Part shown: positions 1-5,079 of the stretch, piece after piece
How positions within the stretch are numbered: position 1 is the first letter of the stretch
How the letters are laid out: the number at the start of each line of letters is the position of its first letter
Source of the DNA: PKWO01 sp036384915
GTDB taxonomy: Bacteria > Pseudomonadota > Gammaproteobacteria > Burkholderiales > Burkholderiaceae_D
Length of the DNA stretch: 9,148 bases
NCBI GenBank assembly: GCA_036384915.1
Contig: DASVLJ010000034.1
Coordinates: 1 to 9,148 of the forward strand
Direction of reading: 5' to 3'
Notes under the pieces: generated by a model
The model's input: only the letters and a program-made list of their open reading frames with translations
What the model was told of the DNA's origin: nothing
Database searches by the model: none
Position numbers and translations under genes: made by a program

Positions 1-257
1 CCGTCGGGCAATCGCACCCTCGGCGTGCGCACTTCAAGATGGCACTCGTGCTGGAAGAAGTTCAGGTGACGCAGGCGCTTGATCTGGGTATCGTGCACGG
101 GATGTTCTCCGGCTACCCCGCCAACCGAAAAGCGGGCGCCAGCGGTGAAGTCGACCTGGATCGTCAACTGGCGTTTCGGCTCGTCGAACTGCACATCCTG
201 GACAAACCAGGGCGCTTGGAGGCCGAGCGCGGCGGCAAACAGGTCATTGGTCATCAT
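1..257 (-). CDS. ISL3-family transposase, N-terminal part (runs off the left edge)
   Basis: This leftward frame is open from ATG at 257 (a second ATG lies at 254) to the window edge, giving 85 codons. It begins MMTNDLFAAALGLQAPWFV and later has HPVHDT, RHLNFFQHECHLEV and RTPRVRLPDG. This is the order seen at the start of ISL3-family transposases, just before their DNA-binding helix-turn-helix and DDE catalytic domains, which lie outside the window. In the usual family member this stretch forms a zinc ribbon with paired cysteines before 'CPVHDT' and one after 'RVR'. Here those places hold Val45, Val48, His52 and Leu83, so the zinc site appears absent. No good Shine-Dalgarno sequence precedes the start. 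The rightward frame over 39-488 is its antisense shadow. Assignment to ISL3 is from recalled family motifs; whether the full gene is intact cannot be seen. Confidence 0.82.
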   Translation of the reverse strand, partial: MMTNDLFAAALGLQAPWFVQDVQFDEPKRQLTIQVDFTAGARFSVGGVAGEHPVHDTQIKRLRHLNFFQHECHLEVRTPRVRLPD

Positions 258-276
258 GATTGCTATGGATTGGCAA

Positions 277-307
277 GGCTGAATCCGTCATTCTGCCGGA
301 TTCAGCC
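277..307. repeat. Perfect 11-bp inverted repeat (hairpin) upstream of the transposase
   Basis: GGCTGAATCCG (277-287) and CGGATTCAGCC (297-307) are exact reverse complements separated by 9 bases. The hairpin lies 20 bases upstream of the transposase start, within its presumed 5' leader. It could limit read-through transcription or translation of the transposase, as structures near IS ends often do, or serve as a binding site. There is no T-tract on either side to make it a canonical terminator. Confidence 0.6.
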
Positions 308-322
308 GCGCTCCAGGATACC

Positions 323-391
323 GGGTTCTCCCGCCGCCTCAAGGGTTCGCTACGCCGGGCTGCGCCCGCCCTTGACTCGTCGGGAGAACCC
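323..391. repeat. Imperfect 23-bp inverted repeat at the IS terminus
   Basis: Positions 323-345 and 369-391 are reverse complements at 20 of 23 places; the outer 11 bases (GGGTTCTCCCG / CGGGAGAACCC) match exactly. A second small hairpin, GGGC-TGC-GCCC (357-367), lies between the arms. The outer arm is probably the IS terminal repeat, and the inner arm an inverted second copy. The whole 69-bp stretch could fold into one cruciform or RNA stem-loop. Confidence 0.6.
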
Positions 392-397
392 ACTCGC

Positions 398-425
398 TTT
401 TCACAAGAGGCAAATATGTTATAAA
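398..425 (+). promoter_or_regulatory. Possible sigma-70-type promoter for the 664-aa gene
   Basis: TTTTCA (398-403) and TATAAA (420-425) are separated by 16 bases, about 54 bases upstream of the ATG at 479. This is the only AT-rich stretch between the IS end and the gene. The -35 half is weak and would overlap the predicted IS target duplication (392-399), so insertion may have altered or built it. This is inferred from sequence only. Confidence 0.3.
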
Positions 426-478
426 CAAAACTCGCGGACTAGTTGCAGCGTCGGCGTCCTTAACCTTCAAAATCCACC

Positions 479-2473
479 ATGCAAATAAGCGACCTTACTG
501 CCGAACAAGCGCGCGAATTGGCCAACCCTGGCGTTTGGACCGTACAGGCCTTGATTGACAAATTGCCGCATGTTCATCCTTGGTGGATGCGCGACGCGGT
601 GAACAATTCCTGCGAAAACCGCGCGGAATTGGAACGAAGAATCGTCGCCCTGATGGATACGCAGGCGAACGAACTATCCCGTCTGTACATGGGGCTGGTC
701 ATGTTTTTTCTCTCGCATCCGCGCGGCAGGGAGGCTTTTCTGGCGGGCTTGCGTAGCGGCGACGCCGTGCTGCGCAAGCTGGTACTGGATCAGTTCAGGA
801 TATTCCGTGACGACGACCTCGGGTGCGATGGAGCGCCGGGCAAGTTGCCGGCTTCGTGCGAGGAAGTGCTTTCAGCGATCGTGCCGCTCTTGCAGGAGCC
901 TGTATCATATCAGGGCGGGCTGGCATTGGATTTCGCGCTGCGCCCCCAGATCTTCAATCTATCGCTTGCCCACACCAGGCCATTGCTGGCGCATGATGAT
1001 CAAGCCGTGCGCAACAAGGTGGCACTGGCCTACTTGCATCATGGCCGCGATGACGGCGCGTTAGACACGCTTGCGACGGGCCTGTTTGCGCCGGGCGTGG
1101 TGCTCAATGACCAGACCAAGGCGTGGCCGACTGGACGACAAGGTGCCTGCTACGCATTGAAATCCTGTGCGGAGCACGCCGGCGACCCCGACATCAGGTT
1201 GCGCGCCGGGGTGCTGGCGCTGCAGGTGGTGCGACAGACTCTGCGCGCCCACAACGCAAAGGGACGCTTTCCAGATTGGGTAGAAGAAGGCTTGCGGGCG
1301 GATGTCTTGCTCAATACGATCACATTGACCCATCCTGCCGGCGCAGAGGAGGTTCTACTCCGCGAAGCGATTGGTTCGCACAAGCAAAATGCCGAACTGC
1401 GCAGTCTGGCATTGCTGTGTTACTTCGATCTGACAGGTAGCATGCCGCCCGAGGGGCAAGACGCAATCGACGCAATGATTGCCCAACCAGGGGTTCATGC
1501 GCTAGATGAGCGCCTTGAGCAATTTGCCGCGCGAAAAATGATCGGCCTTCCTGCGCTGCTGGCAGCGGCGCGCAATCCGGCGTGGTGTTACATGGCGACC
1601 AAGGCCCTCGGTGCATGGCCGCGTGGTGCGAATGACGAACTTGTTGTCGACGGATTGATCGTCGCGCTCGCCGACATGGCGGTGCGCACTCCTTTCCCTG
1701 AAGACGGTTTGCTCGACTGCATAGCCGATTTGCTTCACAGGTTGCCCCGCTCGGCGGCACATGACCGTATGATTCTCGAGTCATTGAAAAAGGCGCTGGA
1801 GATCGCGCAACGCAATCCCGAAAGACCGTGGAACGCTCAAAAGGTACTGCATCAGTTGATCATGTTTGGCGACGATAGCGCAGGCGGTCACCACGATGTC
1901 GATCCATGGGATGCAATGTGGGCGCATTGGCGAAGCAGTGGCATCAGTTGGGACGAGGCATCGAGCCTGCTCAATGATACCTTCGTAGCAAATGGCTCTC
2001 CGCAAGCGGAAAGCGACGAGGCTCGCGACGAAGAGGGTGACGTAGTGAGTCGGCTATGCGCGATCCTGAAAGACTGGATTGTGCCTGCGCATCTGACAGA
2101 TGAAGGTTATGAATATCCGCGCCACCAAATCCTGGTGGAACAAATGGCCGCGAGGGTCAACCCGCCTCTAGGTACGGACGCTTTTTCGCAAACCGGCGAA
2201 TGGCATGGCGATTGTGCCACATGCCAAATTCGATTCATTTACCGGGAAAAGGTCTATGGCTTCTCCGCCAGCCCGATAGGCGATTGGCTCGATATTTGGG
2301 CTCTGGTTGACGGCTTCAATGATTTCCTGCGCGATATCGGGCATGCCAATCGAATTTATCGCTTGTTCGATCCTTCGGACTGGGGTGGAGAATGGGGACT
2401 CCTATTGTGTGCCAACGAGGAGCGCTTTATTCAGGTCAATCAACGACTGCGCATACCTCTTCATCCGCGATGA
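479..2473 (+). CDS. Orphan 664-aa alpha-helical protein of unknown function
   Basis: I do not recognise a named family. The protein has no signal peptide or membrane segment and is probably cytoplasmic. Residues about 1-520 are rich in Ala, Leu, His and Trp and read as consecutive amphipathic helices (for example MDTQANELSRLYMGLVMFF and VRNKVALAYLHHGRDDGALD), resembling HEAT/ARM-type helical repeats, though no strict repeat period is evident by eye. An acidic linker (residues about 509-522, AESDEARDEEGDV) is followed by a C-terminal part from about residue 570. That part has a Cys-x-x-Cys pair (GDCATCQ), then a mixed segment with VYGFSASPIGDWLDIWALVD and a hydrophobic end, RLRIPL. Such a helical scaffold plus compact C-terminal domain would fit a binding or immunity-type protein, but this is speculation. 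There is no clear Shine-Dalgarno sequence before the ATG. Its GC content looks lower than that of the glycan genes, and it sits next to an IS, which would fit acquired DNA. The open frame is long and uninterrupted, so the gene call is firm. Confidence 0.85.
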   Translation: MQISDLTAEQARELANPGVWTVQALIDKLPHVHPWWMRDAVNNSCENRAELERRIVALMDTQANELSRLYMGLVMFFLSHPRGREAFLAGLRSGDAVLRKLVLDQFRIFRDDDLGCDGAPGKLPASCEEVLSAIVPLLQEPVSYQGGLALDFALRPQIFNLSLAHTRPLLAHDDQAVRNKVALAYLHHGRDDGALDTLATGLFAPGVVLNDQTKAWPTGRQGACYALKSCAEHAGDPDIRLRAGVLALQVVRQTLRAHNAKGRFPDWVEEGLRADVLLNTITLTHPAGAEEVLLREAIGSHKQNAELRSLALLCYFDLTGSMPPEGQDAIDAMIAQPGVHALDERLEQFAARKMIGLPALLAAARNPAWCYMATKALGAWPRGANDELVVDGLIVALADMAVRTPFPEDGLLDCIADLLHRLPRSAAHDRMILESLKKALEIAQRNPERPWNAQKVLHQLIMFGDDSAGGHHDVDPWDAMWAHWRSSGISWDEASSLLNDTFVANGSPQAESDEARDEEGDVVSRLCAILKDWIVPAHLTDEGYEYPRHQILVEQMAARVNPPLGTDAFSQTGEWHGDCATCQIRFIYREKVYGFSASPIGDWLDIWALVDGFNDFLRDIGHANRIYRLFDPSDWGGEWGLLLCANEERFIQVNQRLRIPLHPR

Positions 2474-2942
2474 GCGATAAAACCAAATCTTCGTTCGCAG
2501 GGTAACGGCGATGACCGCTTCGAGGGTCTTGCCGACAGGGAGCGTTCAAGTCCGCTGCAATTTCCAAGACCGGTTCGCCGCGCACTGCGGCCATGGCGCG
2601 ACTCAGCCCCAGTTTCAGGTGACAAGCTTGGGAAGCGAATGGATGGCAGGTTTAATGCGCGCAAGAGTGGCGACTTTGCCGTGCAAATCGGCGGCAACCA
2701 GCTTGTCCAGGCCGGGCATCATCGGCACAACTTCTGTGGTGCTGCTATTGGCATTGGCCGATACCGTGCGGATTTTCATGGGCATGCTGCTAATCCATTT
2801 CATGTGCACTTGCCGGTGCATGCAATACTTTGCGCCCGCGCATTTCCATGTATTGCAGGCTTTTTTTTTCGGCTACTACCCATCGATTGCTTGAGGTACG
2901 AATGACACAATTCGCAGCTAGCCATCGAGCGGTGCAGGTTCG
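2474..2942. other. 469-bp intergenic stretch without a convincing gene
   Basis: Open frames exist on both strands (127 aa at 2511-2894 and 88 aa at 2639-2905 on plus; 68 aa at 2615-2821 on minus). None has recognisable motifs or good ribosome-binding sites, and the plus frames run through the intrinsic terminator at 2818-2869. The region may hold a long 3' untranslated region of the upstream gene, a small RNA ending at that terminator, or a decayed gene. At its right end are the leader ORF (2902-2946) and the start of the next gene. Confidence 0.5.
2818..2869 (+). terminator. Intrinsic (Rho-independent) terminator
   Basis: TGCAATAC (2821-2828) pairs exactly with GTATTGCA (2850-2857). Two more pairs beyond one mismatch extend the stem to 2818 and 2860. 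Inside the loop a second small stem, TGCGC/GCGCA (2831-2835 with 2838-2842), adds stability. A run of nine T (2861-2869) follows the stem immediately. The orientation fits transcripts read rightwards. It lies about 345 bases after the stop of the 664-aa gene, so it ends either a long 3' tail or a separate short transcript. Confidence 0.6.
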
Positions 2943-2946
2943 ATGA
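2902..2946 (+). CDS. Possible 14-codon leader peptide coupled to the TonB-like gene
   Basis: ATG at 2902 has a good Shine-Dalgarno sequence (TTGAGG, 2891-2896, five bases before the start) and encodes MTQFAASHRAVQVR. Its TGA stop (2944-2946) overlaps the ATG of the next gene (2943-2945) as ATGA, the classic arrangement for translational coupling. The next gene has only a weak AGG of its own (2936-2938), so ribosomes ending the leader could be its main source of initiation. The peptide resembles no attenuator I know. It could be a chance ORF; the ribosome-binding site and exact overlap are the only support. Confidence 0.35.
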   Translation: MTQFAASHRAVQVR

Positions 2947-3656
2947 AAAGCATTGCCGCCATGATCAAAGCATTGCAAATGACGACAAATGCCGGCCGCT
3001 TCCGTGCCGGGGGTTTGAAAAGCAGACACTATGTCGCCGCGGTGGTGCTGGCCTTTCACTCGATTGCGATCTGGTTGCTGGCGCACGTCCCCATGGAACG
3101 CCAGCCGAGCCCCCGGCGCATAGTCCCCACGACGGTCTATCTTTTGCCTCCTCCGCCAAGGCCGCCGCAACGCGTCTCCGCGAATCAAACCTTGCCGACC
3201 AACACAGCTTCCCGCGCCATCCATCCGCCGATGCCGGCCACTGCGGCAATACCGCCGCTCAGGCCGAGTCCGAATGCCGATGTATTGCCAGGGCCAACAC
3301 CTCAGCAGAAAGCCAGGCTCCCTGCCAGCCCCGCGGCGGCGACAGCGCCCGATATCACGCAAAAGGCGCTGAACAGCGTCGGCAAGATCGTCGGCGAACT
3401 ACGCAAGGAAGGCGCGTTGCCCGATTCCGACATGGCACAAGCCAAGCCCTCGCGGTTCGAGAGAGCCATAGCGCAGGCGGCAAGGCCGAATACAACTTCC
3501 GTAGAATCGTTCACTTCCAACGACGGCCATCTGATAACGCGCGTGAGCGGGCCGGGCGGAACGTATTGTGTGGAAGCGGCGCAAGACAGCGATGCGGACG
3601 GAATCGATCACATGCAACGCGGGGTAGGAATCAGGATTGTGCATTGCCCCTATTGA
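2943..3656 (+). CDS. TonB-like membrane-anchored, proline-rich protein
   Basis: This 237-aa protein has the plan of TonB up to its linker. A short basic cytoplasmic N-terminus (residues 1-28) is followed by one membrane helix (about 29-49, YVAAVVLAFHSIAIWLLAHV) containing a histidine (His39), as TonB anchors do. Next comes a periplasmic proline-rich region (58-135, including LLPPPPRPPQ). The rest does not match the TonB C-terminal fold. It has a helical stretch (137-157, ALNSVGKIVGELRKEG) and a small terminal domain (166-237) with FERAIAQAA, RVSGPGGTYCVEA and a final HCPY. Cys209 and Cys235 could form a periplasmic disulfide. No exbB or exbD gene is adjacent. Similar small TonB-N-terminus proteins are recalled from Oxalobacteraceae, role unknown. 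ATG 2943 is chosen because it precedes the anchor and overlaps the leader stop; ATG 2979 is an alternative. Confidence 0.75.
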   Translation: MKSIAAMIKALQMTTNAGRFRAGGLKSRHYVAAVVLAFHSIAIWLLAHVPMERQPSPRRIVPTTVYLLPPPPRPPQRVSANQTLPTNTASRAIHPPMPATAAIPPLRPSPNADVLPGPTPQQKARLPASPAAATAPDITQKALNSVGKIVGELRKEGALPDSDMAQAKPSRFERAIAQAARPNTTSVESFTSNDGHLITRVSGPGGTYCVEAAQDSDADGIDHMQRGVGIRIVHCPY

Positions 3657-4101
3657 TCTATGCGGCAACCGTCCCGTGGTTTGCCATTCCTAGTGTCCCG
3701 AGTCATTAATTCGTTACTTAAATATGGCGAGAAGCAACGCGATACGGCGTCACAAATGCTCGCAAGGCTCCAGCCTTGCTGTGCTTTGTTCCTTGTCTCG
3801 CGCCGATTTCGCCGCATTTAATTTTGTAACGAATTAACGACTCAGGACACTAGCCGTCCGCAATTCCTGTCATTCCATATTCGGCCAGCTCCGAATCGTC
3901 AAGCCGGTGACAACGGCCCCGCCAACAGGCCTTGCCGCCCGTTGACAATTATCAATTCGGAAATCTCCCGCTCCAGCACAATACCCTCGTCGCAGGCGCA
4001 CAGCGCATGCATGGGCTTTGGACGAACTTGCGGAAGACCGGTTTTGTAGTTGCACGCCGCCGGCCCCGCTGCGAGTTCGCATTCACGACTCGGGAGCCGC
4101 T
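3657..4101. other. 445-bp intergenic region carrying a miniature element
   Basis: This stretch separates the TonB-like gene from the methyltransferase. Just after the stop there is an imperfect stem (GGCAACC 3664-3670 with GGTTTGCC 3678-3685) without a T-tract, so it is a poor terminator. The miniature element follows at 3691-3852. The remaining 249 bases hold a TTGACA (3942-3947) without a good -10 partner at the usual spacing, and an inverted repeat CAACGG/CCGTTG (3911-3916 with 3939-3944) overlapping it. I see no gene here. Confidence 0.6.
3691..3852. mobile_element. 162-bp miniature inverted-repeat element (MITE)
   Basis: The first 27 bases (3691-3717, starting TAGTGTCCCGAGTC) and the last 27 (3826-3852, ending GACTCAGGACACTA) are reverse complements with two mismatches. 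Beyond them a shifted match continues (TTAAAT followed by GGCGA on the left; the complement of GCCGCATTTAA on the right). At the exact centre lies a perfect 8-bp hairpin, GCAAGGCT-CC-AGCCTTGC (3762-3779). The whole element could therefore fold into one long stem. It has no open frame of note. The ends begin and finish with TA, compatible with a TA target duplication as made by IS630/Tc1-mariner transposases, but the parent element is not in the window. It may influence transcription entering the glycan genes. Confidence 0.75.
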
Positions 4102-4944
4102 ATGGATTGGCGCGAACACGCAAACGGGGCAAGCGGCATAAGGCTTGCCGAGCAATCCCTCAGAAAAATACGCAAGGGCGTCGCCTACCTGCGCTACCGG
4201 CCCAGGATTGCCGTCGCCCCCTATGACGGCGCCCAGGGCAATCTGATAACGCTCGGAACCGAATACGGCGGCTGGACCTTCGTCGACGATCCGCGCCTGC
4301 ATGGCGCCACCGTCATCAGTTGCGGCCTGGGGGAAGATGCGAGTTTCGACGTGGAGTTCGCCCGGCGTTACGACGCCAAGGTCGTCATCGTCGATCCCAC
4401 GCCGCGTTCCATCGCCCATTACGAAGCGATCCGGCAGCGCCTGGGGAGGCATGCCACCACGGGCTACGTCAAGGGAGGCAAGCAGCCTGTCGAAGCCTAC
4501 GATCTCTCGGGCCTGACCGCGGACAGGTTCGATCTCGTTCCCAAAGCGCTGTGGACGGCGCCGGAAAAGCTGAAGTTCTTTTCCCCGCCCAATCCCGAAC
4601 ACGTCAGCCATTCCATCGTCAACTATCTCAACGGCTATGCGGCGGACACGCCCTACATCGAAGTCGAGGCGATCACGCTGCCGGAATTGATGAAAGAGAA
4701 GCGCATCGACCGTCTGGAATTGCTCAAGCTCGACATAGAAGGCGCCGAGGTCAAGGTGATCGAACACATGCTGGCCGAAGGCATCTACCCGCGGCAGCTG
4801 CTGGTCGAATTCGACGAACTGGCGCACCCCTCGCAGCGCGCCAAGCACAATTTCGAAGCCAGCGATGCGCGCCTGGGGGAATGCGGCTACCGCCTGATCG
4901 ATTTCAACGGCACGGCAAATTTCCTCTATTTCAAGAACAGGTAA
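4102..4944 (+). CDS. FkbM-family SAM-dependent methyltransferase
   Basis: This 280-aa protein probably O-methylates a sugar or other hydroxyl group using S-adenosylmethionine, in the cytoplasm. The SAM-binding glycine motif is VISCGLGEDASFD (residues 71-83), followed by the acidic end of strand 2 in VVIVDPTP (Asp98). The FkbM signature LELLKLDIEGAEVKVI lies at 205-220, and a C-terminal strand pair with GYRLIDFNG closes the fold. The length is typical of the family. ATG at 4102 is chosen because GGAG (4093-4096) sits five bases upstream and the family fold starts soon after. An in-frame TTG at 4018 would add 28 residues unlike the family. Downstream, 135 bases separate it from the glycosyltransferase on the same strand, so co-transcription is likely. 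The glycan neighbours suggest a sugar substrate, which is an inference; FkbM enzymes also act on polyketides and lipids. Confidence 0.85.
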   Translation: MDWREHANGASGIRLAEQSLRKIRKGVAYLRYRPRIAVAPYDGAQGNLITLGTEYGGWTFVDDPRLHGATVISCGLGEDASFDVEFARRYDAKVVIVDPTPRSIAHYEAIRQRLGRHATTGYVKGGKQPVEAYDLSGLTADRFDLVPKALWTAPEKLKFFSPPNPEHVSHSIVNYLNGYAADTPYIEVEAITLPELMKEKRIDRLELLKLDIEGAEVKVIEHMLAEGIYPRQLLVEFDELAHPSQRAKHNFEASDARLGECGYRLIDFNGTANFLYFKNR

Positions 4945-5031
4945 CACGTCCCCCATCCATGGCGGCGCACAGGCGCGCGTCCGGAACCTCGCCATTGCCC
5001 GGGAGGCCGGCGCCGGACATCGCCGCCGCAC

Positions 5032-5052
5032 GGAATAAGCAAGGAATAAGCA
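5032..5052 (+). repeat. Tandem 10-bp direct repeat before the glycosyltransferase
   Basis: GGAATAAGCA occurs at 5032-5041 and again at 5043-5052, one base apart, a period of 11, close to one helical turn. It lies 28-48 bases upstream of the glycosyltransferase start, in the 135-bp gap after the methyltransferase gene. It may be a small duplication or a weak binding site. The actual ribosome-binding site appears to be GGAAG at 5067-5071. Confidence 0.4.
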
Positions 5053-5079
5053 CTAAAAACAGGCACGGAAGACGGCATC

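Larger units (their letters stand above)
1..391 (-). mobile_element. ISL3-family insertion sequence, transposase-proximal end
   Basis: The element comprises the transposase start and about 134 bp of non-coding DNA up to a terminal repeat whose outer end is at 391 (CGGGAGAACCC at 381-391). Read inward on the minus strand it begins GGGTTCTCCCG, a plausible ISL3 terminal sequence. If ISL3 makes its usual 8-bp target duplication, the flanking copy would be 392-399 (ACTCGCTT). The other end lies outside the window, so the boundary is inferred from this end alone. Confidence 0.6.

Noticed and set aside
39..488. Rightward 149-aa open frame over the left edge
   Set aside because: It is the antisense of the ISL3 transposase start and its leader; its protein shows no motif.
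2615..2821. Minus-strand 68-aa frame
   Set aside because: No ribosome-binding site and no recognised domain; a decayed gene cannot be excluded but is not supported.
2511..2905. Plus-strand frames of 127 and 88 aa
   Set aside because: Both run through the terminator hairpin and T-run, have no recognisable motif, and conflict with each other.
3942..3982. TTGACA with ACAATA downstream as a promoter for the glycan genes
   Set aside because: The spacing between the boxes is about 30 bases; no acceptable -10 lies at 16-18 bases.
4018..4101. Upstream TTG start for the methyltransferase
   Set aside because: The extra 28 residues do not resemble the family, and the ATG at 4102 has a good GGAG site.
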